Made by a program: the position numbers and the translations under genes
Notes under the pieces: generated by a model
Databases searched by the model: none
What the model was told of the DNA's origin: nothing
Seen by the model: only the letters and a program-made list of their open reading frames with translations
Part shown: one piece after another, positions 16,473 through 26,633 of the stretch
Layout of the letters: each line of letters begins with the position of its first letter
How positions within the stretch are numbered: position 1 is the first letter of the stretch
Source: Paraflavitalea sp. CAU 1676
GTDB taxonomy: Bacteria > Bacteroidota > Bacteroidia > Chitinophagales > Chitinophagaceae
Direction: 5' to 3'
Assembly (NCBI RefSeq): GCF_029223285.1
Contig: NZ_JARHUJ010000008.1
Span: forward strand, 186,001 to 250,000
DNA length: 64,000 nucleotides

Positions 16473-18917
16473 ATGAGAAAATTAAAAGTTCTATTGCTTG
16501 TTAAGTGCTTATGGATCATGCCTGCTGTGCTTTTTGCACAGAATAAAGTTATGCAGGAATTGGAAATGCGTAAAACAGGGTTGCCGAATGGCTGGACGCT
16601 AACGCCTGCAGGAACACAGGTTCAGTTGGGAGACCTGCCGCTAAACCTGGTGATCAGTCACAATAAAAAGTTGGCCGCTGTAACCAACAACGGGCAAAGT
16701 ACACAGACCATTGAGCTGGTCGATATTGTTCAAAAGAAGAAAATAGACAGCATCGTAATTGCAAAATCCTGGTACGGGTTGGCCTTTGGTTCCAAAGATG
16801 ACCTGTTGTATGTGTCGGGAGGGCACGACAATATGATCAGGATCTATAGTGTTCTTAAAGGCAAATTGTCTCTCAAAGATTCAATGGTATTAGGCAAGCC
16901 CTGGCCAAACAAAATAGGCGTGGCTGGGCTGGATGTAGATGATAAAGTGCGAAAAGAGCTATACGTAGTAACCAGGGAAGACAAACAGCTGTATGTAATA
17001 GACCTTCAGAACAAAACTGTCAAATCAAAGACAGATCTAGGCGCTGAAGGATATACCTGTAAATTGTCGCCCGACCGGGAACATCTATACATCAGTGTTT
17101 GGGGATCAAAAAAGTTGTTGGTGTGGAATACGGCAGGCAATAAAGTAGAGAAAGAGATACCTGTAGGAAGTCACCCCAATGAAATTACTTGTACCAGGAA
17201 CGGGAAATGGATGTACGTTGCCAACGCCAACGATAACTCGGTATCTGTTATTAACACACAGGAAGGAAAGGTCGTGGAGACGCTAAATGCTGCTTTATAC
17301 CCCAATGCACCCAGTGGATCAACAAGTAATGGGGTTGCGCTTTCTAAAGATGAAAAATCACTGTATATAGCCAATGCCGATAATAACTGCCTGGCAGTTT
17401 TCGATGTCAGTAATCCGGGAACATCTGTTTCAAAAGGGTTCATTCCGGTTGGATGGTATCCAACCAATGTTAAAGTGGTTGGTAGAGAGATATTGGTAAC
17501 CAATGGAAAGGGACTTACCTCCAGAGCCAATCCCCAGGGGCCGAATCCTACGGATAAGAAAGAGAAAGTAGAGCGCCATGCAGGCGATCAGGATAAACCC
17601 AAAGAGATACAATACATTGCTGGTCTCTTCAAGGGAACATTGAGTTTTATAGACAAACCCGGTACGGAAGTGTCGTCTGCTTATACACAAGCGGTTTATC
17701 AAAATACGCCTTATTCAAAAGATAAAGAGTTGAATGCAGAAGGTGAACCGGGAAATCCTATTCCGATGAAGGTAGGAGAGGCTTCTCCCATAAAGTACGT
17801 TTTTTATGTTATCAAGGAAAACCGCACCTACGACCAGGTATTAGGTGATCTGCCCCAGGGAAATGGTGATCCGAATCTATGTCTGTTTGGAGAAAAAATA
17901 ACTCCCAATCAGCATAAGATCGTGAAGGAGTTTGTTCTGTTGGATAATTTTTATGTGGATGCTGAAGTGAGTGCCGATGGACACAACTGGAGTATGGGTG
18001 CCTATGCTACCGACTACCTGGAGAAAACCTGGCCTTCCAGTTACGGAGGAAGGGGCGGCACCTACGGTGGTGAAGGAGAAAGAGAGATAGCAAACAACCG
18101 GGATGGTTTTATCTGGGACAATGCAAAACGTCACCAGGTAACTTATAGAACGTATGGTGAGTTTGCAGATAATGGGAAGGCCACTGTAAGATCATTGGAA
18201 GGTCATGTTGCCACAAAATATGCCGGTTATAATCTGAGCATCGCCGATACAACCCGATTCAGACAATGGGTAGCCGATTTTGATTCGTTGATGAGGATAG
18301 GAAAAGTACCGCAATTAACCACACTTCGGTTTGGAAATGATCATACAGAAGGTATGCGGGCGGGTAAAAAAACGCCATATGCACATGTGGCCGACAATGA
18401 CTTGGCAGTGGGCATGTTCATAGATTATATCAGCAAAAGCCCGGTTTGGAAAGAATGTGCTGTTTTTATTTTGGAAGACGACGCCCAGAACGGTCCCGAT
18501 CACATTGACGCACACAGAAGCCCTGCTTATGTAATCAGCCCTTTTGTGAAGAGAAGATCTGTTGACCATACAATGTATTCCACTTCGGGCATGCTTAGGA
18601 CGATTGAACTCATTCTCGGCATGAAACCCATGACACAATTTGATGCTGCAGCAAAACCCATGTGGCGGTCGTTTACAAATAAGCCCGATTACACGGCATT
18701 CGATCATGTTCCTGCCAACGTTGACCTCAACGAGAAGAATCCAACAGCCGGAAAGCTGGCGCAATTAAGCAGTAAGTTCGATTGGTCTAAAGAAGATGCC
18801 GTTCCGGATTTAATCTTTAACGAAATCCTGTGGCTGGGTTTAAAGGGAGAAAGTGCACCGTCACCTACAAGGGCAGCATTTCTGACAATCAACAAGAAAA
18901 AGGATGATGATGACTAA
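16473..18917 (+). CDS. YncE-type beta-propeller fused to alkaline-phosphatase-superfamily phosphoesterase
   Basis: The 814-residue secreted protein (signal peptide 1-22) has a seven-bladed propeller N-terminal half with YVTN-like blades (MYVANANDNSVSVINT, LYIANADNNCLAVFD) and a C-terminal phosphoesterase half starting at about residue 440 with VFYVIKENRTYDQVLGD, DAEVSADGHNWSMGAYATDY and EDDAQNGPDHIDAHRSP. The second part resembles phosphatidylinositol/phospholipase C and acid phosphatase members of the superfamily; the Asp/His residues that bind metals are present. This two-part architecture is a recognised bacterial protein type. Its stop codon overlaps the stop of the converging sensor gene by 4 bases. 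Confidence 0.9.
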   Translation: MRKLKVLLLVKCLWIMPAVLFAQNKVMQELEMRKTGLPNGWTLTPAGTQVQLGDLPLNLVISHNKKLAAVTNNGQSTQTIELVDIVQKKKIDSIVIAKSWYGLAFGSKDDLLYVSGGHDNMIRIYSVLKGKLSLKDSMVLGKPWPNKIGVAGLDVDDKVRKELYVVTREDKQLYVIDLQNKTVKSKTDLGAEGYTCKLSPDREHLYISVWGSKKLLVWNTAGNKVEKEIPVGSHPNEITCTRNGKWMYVANANDNSVSVINTQEGKVVETLNAALYPNAPSGSTSNGVALSKDEKSLYIANADNNCLAVFDVSNPGTSVSKGFIPVGWYPTNVKVVGREILVTNGKGLTSRANPQGPNPTDKKEKVERHAGDQDKPKEIQYIAGLFKGTLSFIDKPGTEVSSAYTQAVYQNTPYSKDKELNAEGEPGNPIPMKVGEASPIKYVFYVIKENRTYDQVLGDLPQGNGDPNLCLFGEKITPNQHKIVKEFVLLDNFYVDAEVSADGHNWSMGAYATDYLEKTWPSSYGGRGGTYGGEGEREIANNRDGFIWDNAKRHQVTYRTYGEFADNGKATVRSLEGHVATKYAGYNLSIADTTRFRQWVADFDSLMRIGKVPQLTTLRFGNDHTEGMRAGKKTPYAHVADNDLAVGMFIDYISKSPVWKECAVFILEDDAQNGPDHIDAHRSPAYVISPFVKRRSVDHTMYSTSGMLRTIELILGMKPMTQFDAAAKPMWRSFTNKPDYTAFDHVPANVDLNEKNPTAGKLAQLSSKFDWSKEDAVPDLIFNEILWLGLKGESAPSPTRAAFLTINKKKDDDD

Positions 18918-21900
18918 AATAACGGCACCACAAACGTAAACACATTATGGGACGTGTCAACCGAATACTCCAGACTGCCTTTATGCAATAGCGCGAGTGA
19001 CCGTGCGAGCGAGAGTCCGATGCCCGTACTCTCTACCTGGCTGCTATTGCCTGAGCTGAAGAAGGCATCGAAAATGTATACGCGGTCCTTTTCTGCAATG
19101 AGGTCTCCGTCATTCACCACCCGCACAACAGCCAGAGTTGGTGAAGCACCCGTAGCAGGCCGCAGGCCCACATTCACCATAATGTACGAATGGCAATACT
19201 TGATCGCATTGTCCAGCAAATTGCCGACGATCTTGATGATGCCTTCTTCGTCTATGTTACAGACTATTGGCCGTTGTTCGATAACCAGCGAATAGTCGAT
19301 CCCTTTTCTATCTGCCTTGGGTTGAAAATTGTTGAACAGCTCCTCCACGATAACCACCAGGTCGCGCGGCTCGGTATGCAGGAAATAATTGCCCGATTCT
19401 ACTTTCCGGAAATCCAGCAGCTGATTGATCAGGGTAAGCAACCGGTCGGTATTCTTGTTCATCACCACAACCTCATGTTTCAGGTCGGGCAACCTTTCAA
19501 TGGATTTGAACAGCTTGTCCATCGGGGCCTTGATCAGCGTGAGCGGCGTGCGGATCTCATGCGCCACTTTGGTAAAGAAGTCTATCTTGAATTGATTAAG
19601 CTCTTTTTCTTTGTGCATCGCAAAGAGTTCCATCCTTCGAGCCTGCCTTTCTTTGTGCCGGTTGTAGAAGAACCGCGCAAAGAGGTAAATGAGCCAGGCA
19701 GCAACGATGGCGTAGATTAGGTAGGCAATGGTTGTTTTCCAGAAGGGAGGCGTCACTTCAATGGCAATGCGTTTTTCATTGCCGATCCATTCACCATACC
19801 CATTCGTTGATTTAACCTTGATCACGTAATCGCCGGGCGATAGGTTGTTGAAGTGGATCCTCCTGTCTTTACCGATAAAATTCCATTTCTCGTCCATCCC
19901 TTCCACCATATAGGCATACTCAATGTTTTCAGTAGAAGTATAGCTCAGGGTGGCAAAATCAAGGCTAAAGGTCGACCGGTGATAAGGAAGTTGAATAGGA
20001 GAGCTGTTGAGGATGAAGTTCTCCGAAAAGGCGTAGAGTGAATTGGTCGACACTTCTTTGTTGTACACCAGCAATCGTGTAAAGAAGATGGGAGGAACAT
20101 GCTTGTTCACGACAAACTGCTCGGGGTTGAATTTCACGAAACCCTTGAGACTGCCGAAATAGAAATTGCCCGCCTCGTCTTTGAAAGCGGATCGATGGTT
20201 GAATTGATTGCTCAGCAAGCCATCGCTTTGCCTGAACACTTTTCCAATCTGTCCGCTGGTGTCGATCAACACCAGCCCCTTCGAAGTTGCTGCCCATAAA
20301 TTGCCGCGCCTGTCCTCCAGTACACTACAAACCACATTGCTCGGCATGCCCGATTCCGAATCATACACTTTCGTGAGCTGGTTGCCAGCACCCATCCTGA
20401 ATAAACCCGATTCGGTGCAGATCCATAAGTAACCCAACCGGTCTTCCAGGAAATTGACCACCTTGGTTTCCTCAAACAGGTGGCCGCCCTTATAACGGAT
20501 AGCCAGTTTGCTGGAAGTCGTTCCGTCAATATAAAAAACTCCCTGATCGTGCGTGCCTATCCAAATGCGACCCTTCGTATCCTGCAGGATCGCCGAATAA
20601 AAGCAATTGCGCGGCAGCCCTTCAATCGCATAAAATCGCTTTTGCACTACATCAAATCGGTAAATGCCGTTCGATGTACAGGCCCATACAGCCCCCTGGC
20701 GCGTTTTATAGAGCAGGTTAATGTAGTTACTGTTCAGGCCATTGTTGGAAAAAGCCACCTGGTGCTGCCGGATGGTATTGCTGGGGATATTTACCACATA
20801 CAGGCCATTCTCAAAAGTGCCTACGTACAGGTTGTCGCCATCGGCCAGCAGTCCGTGAATATTGGTGGGCAGGCCCCAGGCCAGTTTCCCATGGGCGCCG
20901 TAGTTGTTGAATACTTGTTTCGAAGGGTCAAACTGGCCAAGCCCCTTGTCTTCTGTACCAATCCACAGCTTGCCATATTGGTCCTGCACCATTTCCCGCA
21001 CCACGCTGCCGCGCAAGGCCGATTCCCGTTGCTGGGGATAGAACTTCTCGAACTGCAGGGAATGGTTGGGAAAATAATTGATGCCGCCGAAATAGGTGCC
21101 TGCCCAGATGCCGCCTTCCTGATCCTTGCACAATGAATAGATAGCATTGTCACTAAGCGAATACTTGTCGCCGGTGATCTTATGAAGATGTCGCGCGCTG
21201 TCGGTGGCATCATCGAAAATGAACAACCCGGCTTCCGTGCCTACCCAGTATTCGGTATTACTCACCCTAAGAATGTTGCGCACAAACAAACGCTCCTCGT
21301 TGTTGGGCAATAGGGGTACCGATGTCCATACACCCTGCGAAATGTCAATTCGTTTTAGTCCAGTCAGCGAAGTGCCGATCAACAACTGATCGTTACTGGT
21401 TTCACAGATCGACTCGATCGTATTGTTGTAATTGCCTTCGTCGCGTGAAGGATGAAAATAGTCAAACTGCTGCGTGCTGCGCCGGTACCTGGCCAGTACC
21501 CCTCTTTCACAGCCCAGCCATAAAGTGCCATCTTTGGAAGTATACAGGGTGGTAACATTCTTCAGCGCAGGTTCGGTATAATGGCTAACCTCTTTTGTTT
21601 TTACGTCGTACTTATACAACGTACTCCCTTCCACGAACCACAGGTTGTTGTCGGCATCGCTTTGTATCGTTCTAACCCATTTGCTTTGCGTATTGGGTAA
21701 ACGGGTAAACGATTCGTCTTGCTTGTTGAAGTAGTAAAGCCCCTTATTGGCGCCCACCCACAGAGTGCCTTTCTTATCCTGGTAGAGATAGAAGATGGCA
21801 TTGATGTTGGAACCGGTAGTAGGGTTGGGGTCGATCCGGAAGGTTTTGAAATCATACCCGTCAAACCGGTTCAAACCATCCGAAGTGCCGAACCATAGAA

Positions 21901-22042
21901 AGCCATCTTTGTCCTGCAAAGAAGTAATGACCGTGTTGTTCGATAACCCATTCTCTATCTCGAAATGCCTGAAGTAGATGGATTGGCCATAGCCATGGCA
22001 GAAGCATAGCAGTAGCGTTATTGGCAGCAGCAAAGCCCGCAT
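18914..22042 (-). CDS. Sensor half of a split hybrid two-component system (Reg_prop/Y_Y_Y histidine kinase)
   Basis: The start at 22042 gives a proper signal peptide (MRALLLPITLLLCFCHGYGQ); the frame continues upstream to 22411 but overlaps the divergent operon. The 1042-residue protein has two Reg_prop propellers (about 22-690) with repeated GTLWVGA/GGIWAGT motifs, a Y_Y_Y domain (about 705-765), a membrane helix (769-791) and a kinase with H828 in FTKVAHEIRTPL and N945 in the N-box. It ends right after the ATPase domain: the receiver and AraC domains found in full-length hybrids are missing, but a matching REC-AraC protein is encoded at 29698. It is divergent from the SusCD genes and likely controls them. 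Confidence 0.93.
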   Translation of the reverse strand: MRALLLPITLLLCFCHGYGQSIYFRHFEIENGLSNNTVITSLQDKDGFLWFGTSDGLNRFDGYDFKTFRIDPNPTTGSNINAIFYLYQDKKGTLWVGANKGLYYFNKQDESFTRLPNTQSKWVRTIQSDADNNLWFVEGSTLYKYDVKTKEVSHYTEPALKNVTTLYTSKDGTLWLGCERGVLARYRRSTQQFDYFHPSRDEGNYNNTIESICETSNDQLLIGTSLTGLKRIDISQGVWTSVPLLPNNEERLFVRNILRVSNTEYWVGTEAGLFIFDDATDSARHLHKITGDKYSLSDNAIYSLCKDQEGGIWAGTYFGGINYFPNHSLQFEKFYPQQRESALRGSVVREMVQDQYGKLWIGTEDKGLGQFDPSKQVFNNYGAHGKLAWGLPTNIHGLLADGDNLYVGTFENGLYVVNIPSNTIRQHQVAFSNNGLNSNYINLLYKTRQGAVWACTSNGIYRFDVVQKRFYAIEGLPRNCFYSAILQDTKGRIWIGTHDQGVFYIDGTTSSKLAIRYKGGHLFEETKVVNFLEDRLGYLWICTESGLFRMGAGNQLTKVYDSESGMPSNVVCSVLEDRRGNLWAATSKGLVLIDTSGQIGKVFRQSDGLLSNQFNHRSAFKDEAGNFYFGSLKGFVKFNPEQFVVNKHVPPIFFTRLLVYNKEVSTNSLYAFSENFILNSSPIQLPYHRSTFSLDFATLSYTSTENIEYAYMVEGMDEKWNFIGKDRRIHFNNLSPGDYVIKVKSTNGYGEWIGNEKRIAIEVTPPFWKTTIAYLIYAIVAAWLIYLFARFFYNRHKERQARRMELFAMHKEKELNQFKIDFFTKVAHEIRTPLTLIKAPMDKLFKSIERLPDLKHEVVVMNKNTDRLLTLINQLLDFRKVESGNYFLHTEPRDLVVIVEELFNNFQPKADRKGIDYSLVIEQRPIVCNIDEEGIIKIVGNLLDNAIKYCHSYIMVNVGLRPATGASPTLAVVRVVNDGDLIAEKDRVYIFDAFFSSGNSSQVESTGIGLSLARSLALLHKGSLEYSVDTSHNVFTFVVPLF

Positions 22043-22088
22043 GATGAGGCTGGAAGGGCGTAAAGGCGAATGAGTCAAATTGGCTCTA

Positions 22089-22135
22089 TTTTGATCAAAA
22101 ATAAAGAACGCAATTTTAAGCGACGTGTAATTTTG
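22089..22135. promoter_or_regulatory. Divergent promoter region with palindrome
   Basis: TAATTTTG at 22128-22135 (plus) is a -7 element for the SusCD operon; TATTTTTG on the minus strand (22103-22096) is one for the sensor gene. The latter overlaps the perfect palindrome TTTTGATCAAAA (22089-22100). No standard -33 elements are present, which fits activator-dependent promoters. Confidence 0.5.
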
Positions 22136-22168
22136 GATCAAATTGACTGACTGCAATAACGATTGAGT

Positions 22169-23491
22169 ATGAAGACTAACACTGCCTATGAGATGCATTG
22201 GGCCTGGCCATGTGCTGCCCTCATCATGTTGCTGGTCTGCGCCTGTTCCGACAAAGGCGAGATCGAAAACAGAATTCCTTACGATCCCGCCAAGCCGGTT
22301 GAAGTCAACCGCATCGCCCCCGACAGCGGCGGCGTCAACACCCAAATGATCATTTACGGTTCCAACTTTGGTTACGACACCTCGTTGATCAGGGTCTATA
22401 TCAACGGCCATCCGGCACGCGTCATTGGTAGCAACGGCAATGCCCTCTACGTGCTCGTGCCCTCCAAGGCTGGCACAGGTGATGTAAAGGTCATCATCGG
22501 TGGAGATGCCGCACCCAAAGAAACGGTGGCGCCTAAAGGATTCAAATACATCTATCTACCCTCTGTAAGTACGCTGGCCGGCTTCACCGACAAAGATGGT
22601 AAAACAGCCATCGTTGATGGACCCATTGCCAAAGCACAATTCGAAGAGCCCTATTGGCTCACCTTCGATAAAGAGAAGAACATCTACCTCATCGAAGAAT
22701 CACGCGCCCTGCGCATGATCGATGCAGCTAAAACGCAGGTCACCACCAAGTTCAGGAATGGGAATGGATTGGGCCGGCCCCGCACCCTGTCATTCAACCC
22801 CACCTTCGATACCATGTATATCACCAACGATCAGTGGGATTGGACAGGCCTTAGCACCGCTGTGGCAACCAAGGCCGATAACTTCTCCCGGTGGACTTCC
22901 CTCATCTATAGCCAAACCACCAATGGAGGTGCGGCGCAACCCCAAACGGGTGATTATTTCTTCAATGCCTATTCAACCGGTGCCATCTTCAAGTGGGATC
23001 GAGTGGCCAAAGTATCCAAAGAACTTTTTCGCATAGGTGATGTGAATTGGGAGTTCAACATCCAGTTTGCACCCAGTGGCGAATTCGCCTACATCGTAGT
23101 CGTTAATCAACATTACATCCTGAAGTCGAGGTACAACCGGGAGACCGGACAGCTCGAAACGCCCGTGCACTTTGTCGGCGGCCGGAGAAGTTCGGGCCAC
23201 ATGGATGGAGTAGGTACCGATGCCCGCTTCAATACACCGCACCAGGGCGCCTTCGACGAAAACGACAACTTCTATGTGTGCGATGTATTCAACCACGTCA
23301 TCCGTAAAATTACTCCCGAAGGAGTTGTGAGCACCTTTGCCGGCCGCCCCGGTAAATACGGCTATTCCGACGGAGCCCTGCGCGACGCCCAGTTCGACCG
23401 CCCCATGGGTATCATCTACGACCGCGAAACAGGCACCTTCTATGTCGCCGATCAAAAGAACCGGCGCATCAGGATCATCTCTACCGAATAA
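22169..23491 (+). CDS. IPT/TIG and NHL-repeat surface lipoprotein
   Basis: The ATG at 22169 is preferred over an in-frame TTG at 22163. The 440-residue protein has a lipoprotein signal (lipobox VCAC, Cys26), an IPT/TIG immunoglobulin-like domain (about 40-125; PDSGGVNTQMIIYGSNF) and an NHL-type propeller (about 135-440) with repeats such as FNTPHQGAFDENDNFYVCD and FDRPMGIIYDRETGTFYVAD. It heads the SusCD operon. Proteins of this build in such loci are thought to bind the polymer or ligand at the cell surface. It takes the place of SusE/F-like binding proteins that usually follow SusD. Confidence 0.87.
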   Translation: MKTNTAYEMHWAWPCAALIMLLVCACSDKGEIENRIPYDPAKPVEVNRIAPDSGGVNTQMIIYGSNFGYDTSLIRVYINGHPARVIGSNGNALYVLVPSKAGTGDVKVIIGGDAAPKETVAPKGFKYIYLPSVSTLAGFTDKDGKTAIVDGPIAKAQFEEPYWLTFDKEKNIYLIEESRALRMIDAAKTQVTTKFRNGNGLGRPRTLSFNPTFDTMYITNDQWDWTGLSTAVATKADNFSRWTSLIYSQTTNGGAAQPQTGDYFFNAYSTGAIFKWDRVAKVSKELFRIGDVNWEFNIQFAPSGEFAYIVVVNQHYILKSRYNRETGQLETPVHFVGGRRSSGHMDGVGTDARFNTPHQGAFDENDNFYVCDVFNHVIRKITPEGVVSTFAGRPGKYGYSDGALRDAQFDRPMGIIYDRETGTFYVADQKNRRIRIISTE

Positions 23492-23536
23492 TTGAAATAC
23501 CAAATACTACCACAGACCAACCAGAATACTGCAACA

Positions 23537-26500
23537 ATGAAAAGATATATAACATTACTACTGTTAATGTTCGGTAGTCTCGTGACTGCACACGCCCAGG
23601 AACCCATACAGGTGTCGGGCACCGTAAGCGATGAAGCCAACGCCCCGCTGGTAGGGGTCAGCGTTTCCATCAAAGACAGGGTGAGCGGTGGAGTCATGAC
23701 CAATTCAAAAGGTCAGTACACGATCAAAGTAGAGCCTTACAGCACGCTCATATTTTCTTATGTAGGATTTGGTAACCAGGAGATCAAACTGGGCACCAAA
23801 TCGCTGCTCAATGTACGCCTCAGCCGCTCCGACTCCAGTGCACTTACACAGGTCATCGTAACGGCCGCTGGTCCACAGAAAAAGCTGTCTGTGGTAGGTG
23901 CCATCTCCTCGATCAATGTGAACGACCTCCGCACACCCACTGCCAACATCACCAATGGACTGGCCGGTAATGTGCCCGGCATCATTGCCATGCAAACATC
24001 CGGTGAGCCCGGCAACAATCAATCCGAGTTCTGGATCCGCGGCATCTCCACCTTCGGCGCCAACCAGGCCGCCTTAGTATATGTTGACGGATTTGAAAGA
24101 CCATTCAACGAGATCAATATCGAAGACATACAAACCTTTTCGGTATTGAAAGATGCATCGGCAACCGCTATCTACGGGTCAAGAGGCGCCAACGGCGTAA
24201 TCCTCATCACCACCAAAAAAGGTAAGGCTGGCAAGATCAACGTCGACGGAAAGGTGGAGTATGGCTATTTAACCCGTACCCGCACCCCAAAATTTGTGGA
24301 TGGCTATTCCTACGCGCAACTCGTCAATGAAGCGAAGATCACCAGGAACCAGGAGCCAATCTATACCCCCAATGAGTTGGAGCTGTTCAAAGAAGGACTG
24401 GATCCCGACCTGTACCCCAATGTGAACTGGCAGAATAAAATGCTGAAGGATGGCGCCAATATCTACCGCGCAGCCATCAACCTCTCCGGCGGAGCAGCCA
24501 TCGCCCGCTATTTCGTATCGGCCAGTTATGTCAACGAAGAGGGTATGTACAAGACCGATCAGGCATTGAAAGATTATAAGACCAATGCCCATATGTCGAG
24601 GTGGAACTACCGACTCAACTATGATCTCGACATCTCTAAAACAACAACCCTTGCACTGGGTGTGTCTGGATTTCTCGAGAAGCAGAACTTCCCGGGCCTC
24701 AACAACCTCAATATCTGGTATTCATTGATCGGCCAATCGCCGGTGTCCATACCCTTCAAATACTCCAACGGACTAATCCCTGCTTACGGTACCGGCAATC
24801 AAACCAATCCCTGGGTGCTGGCCACCCAAACCGGATTCCGTGAGCACTGGGAAAATAAAACGGAATCGAATATTACCCTTAACCAGCGCCTCGACATGGT
24901 TACCCGCGGGCTTCGTTTTACAGCACGCCTGGCATTCGATGCCAACAGCATCAACGATATCAACCGTATCAAGTGGCCCGAGCAATACAATGTAGAACGC
25001 CGCCGCGATAGGAATGGCAACCTCGTCATGCACCGCCTCTCCGGCGAGCAGTTGATGACACAGGAAACAAGTTCCTGGGGTGAAAGGGTGTACCAGGCAG
25101 AAGCCGAGTTGGGCTATAGCCGAAACCTCAAGGGCGATCACCAGGTAGAAGGGTTGCTGAAGACCTTTGTGCGCGAACAAAGACAAACGCAGAACCTGGG
25201 TACGGATATCAAGAACGGATTGCCCCGCCGCAACCTGTCGCTCGCCGGTAGGGCGATGTATGGATTTAAGAATCGCTACCTCGCCGAGTTCAACTTCGGC
25301 TATACCGGATCGGAGAACTTCCGGGTAGGTCACCAGTTTGGCTTCTTCCCCGCCGTGGCATTTGGCTGGAACGTAGCCGAAGAGAATTTCATCCGAGATA
25401 ACTATACCTGGCTCGATCTCTTTAAGGTCCGTTATTCGGTAGGAGAGGTGGGCAACGATAACTTCGGTTCATTGCGCTTCGCTTACCTCAGTACCATCGA
25501 AGGAGGTGGCACCTTCAACTTTGGAGAACCGGTTAGTCCCAACGTATATCCCGGATTGTACTTTACGCAGGTGGCGTCTGATGCGCTTACCTGGGAAGTA
25601 GCCCGGAAGCAGAACCTCGGACTGGATGTTGCGATGTTCAACAACGCCTTCTCCTTCACCCTCGACGTGTTCCAGGAAAAACGCCGCAACATCTATATTC
25701 AGCGAAGCCAACTGCCATCGATGGTGGGTATCAGCAGCCAGCCCTGGGCCAACGTAGGTATGATGGACAACCGCGGCATCGACGGAAATTTCTTCGTAAG
25801 GAAAAATATCCGCAAGGTAGATATCACCGTCAGAGGAAATATAACCTACTATAAGAACGAGATACTCGAGCGTGATGAACAAAACAATAGCTACCCTTAC
25901 CTGATGCAGAAGGGATACCGCGCCGAGCAAACCAGGGGATTGATCGCGCTCGGTTTATTCAAGGACTATGATGAGATCAGAAACAGTCCAAGGCAAACTT
26001 TCGGTACCTACATGCCCGGCGATATCAGGTACAAGGATGTAAACGGCGATGGATTGATCAATAACGATGATATAGTACCCGTAGGCGCCGGCTGGCGCCC
26101 TGCCCTCGAATATGGCATGGGCCTGTCGGCCAGTTTCAAAGGCATCGACTTCAACGTGCATTTTCAGGGAGCCGGCCGTAACTCCTACTTCCTCAACGGA
26201 CCTACCGTGTATCCGTTTGTAAACAGCGGATGGGGCAATATCCTGGCTGAGGTGGTAGAGCCCGGAACGCGTTGGGTGGAAACCAACCTCACCGATGGAA
26301 AAACGCCCGCAGAGAACTCCAACGCAAAATATCCACGCCTCAGCTACGGCGGCAATGCCAACAATTACCGCCCCTCTACCTTTTGGTTGAGAGATGGAGC
26401 TTACTTGCGGTTCAAGACACTGGAGTTGGGATACTCACTGCCGGCAACCCTCACCAGCAGGTTCAAGCTGCGCGGTTTACGGGTGTACCTGCTCGGCACC

Positions 26501-26614
26501 AACCTCATGGTGTGGGATGATGTAAAAGTGTGGGACCCCGAAATGGCCAGCAGCGACGGTACGCGCTATCCGTTACCCAAAACATTCACCCTGGGTACAA
26601 CAATCAAATTCTAA
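23537..26614 (+). CDS. SusC/RagA-family TonB-dependent outer membrane transporter
   Basis: The ATG at 23537 gives MKRYITLLLLMFGSLVTAHAQ, a clear signal peptide; an upstream in-frame TTG at 23492 does not. The 1025-residue protein has a CarboxypepD_reg-like N-domain (about 24-105), a plug with the SusC signature (TAIYGSRGANGVILITTKKG) and a large beta-barrel ending in an aromatic residue (TIKF). There is no STN domain, so it does not take part in sigma/anti-sigma signalling. With SusD it forms the pedal-bin importer for oligosaccharides or peptides. It follows the IPT/NHL gene by 45 bases. Substrate unknown. Confidence 0.97.
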   Translation: MKRYITLLLLMFGSLVTAHAQEPIQVSGTVSDEANAPLVGVSVSIKDRVSGGVMTNSKGQYTIKVEPYSTLIFSYVGFGNQEIKLGTKSLLNVRLSRSDSSALTQVIVTAAGPQKKLSVVGAISSINVNDLRTPTANITNGLAGNVPGIIAMQTSGEPGNNQSEFWIRGISTFGANQAALVYVDGFERPFNEINIEDIQTFSVLKDASATAIYGSRGANGVILITTKKGKAGKINVDGKVEYGYLTRTRTPKFVDGYSYAQLVNEAKITRNQEPIYTPNELELFKEGLDPDLYPNVNWQNKMLKDGANIYRAAINLSGGAAIARYFVSASYVNEEGMYKTDQALKDYKTNAHMSRWNYRLNYDLDISKTTTLALGVSGFLEKQNFPGLNNLNIWYSLIGQSPVSIPFKYSNGLIPAYGTGNQTNPWVLATQTGFREHWENKTESNITLNQRLDMVTRGLRFTARLAFDANSINDINRIKWPEQYNVERRRDRNGNLVMHRLSGEQLMTQETSSWGERVYQAEAELGYSRNLKGDHQVEGLLKTFVREQRQTQNLGTDIKNGLPRRNLSLAGRAMYGFKNRYLAEFNFGYTGSENFRVGHQFGFFPAVAFGWNVAEENFIRDNYTWLDLFKVRYSVGEVGNDNFGSLRFAYLSTIEGGGTFNFGEPVSPNVYPGLYFTQVASDALTWEVARKQNLGLDVAMFNNAFSFTLDVFQEKRRNIYIQRSQLPSMVGISSQPWANVGMMDNRGIDGNFFVRKNIRKVDITVRGNITYYKNEILERDEQNNSYPYLMQKGYRAEQTRGLIALGLFKDYDEIRNSPRQTFGTYMPGDIRYKDVNGDGLINNDDIVPVGAGWRPALEYGMGLSASFKGIDFNVHFQGAGRNSYFLNGPTVYPFVNSGWGNILAEVVEPGTRWVETNLTDGKTPAENSNAKYPRLSYGGNANNYRPSTFWLRDGAYLRFKTLELGYSLPATLTSRFKLRGLRVYLLGTNLMVWDDVKVWDPEMASSDGTRYPLPKTFTLGTTIKF

Positions 26615-26633
26615 TCCGCCAAAAAAGACGACA

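Noticed and set aside
22043-22411. N-terminal extension of the Reg_prop sensor
   Set aside because: The frame is open but overlaps the divergent IPT/NHL gene and its promoter, and the Met at 22042 starts a clear signal peptide.
24773-25333. 186-codon and other long antisense frames within susC, susD and parC
   Set aside because: GC-rich codon third positions create long antisense frames; none shows a domain.
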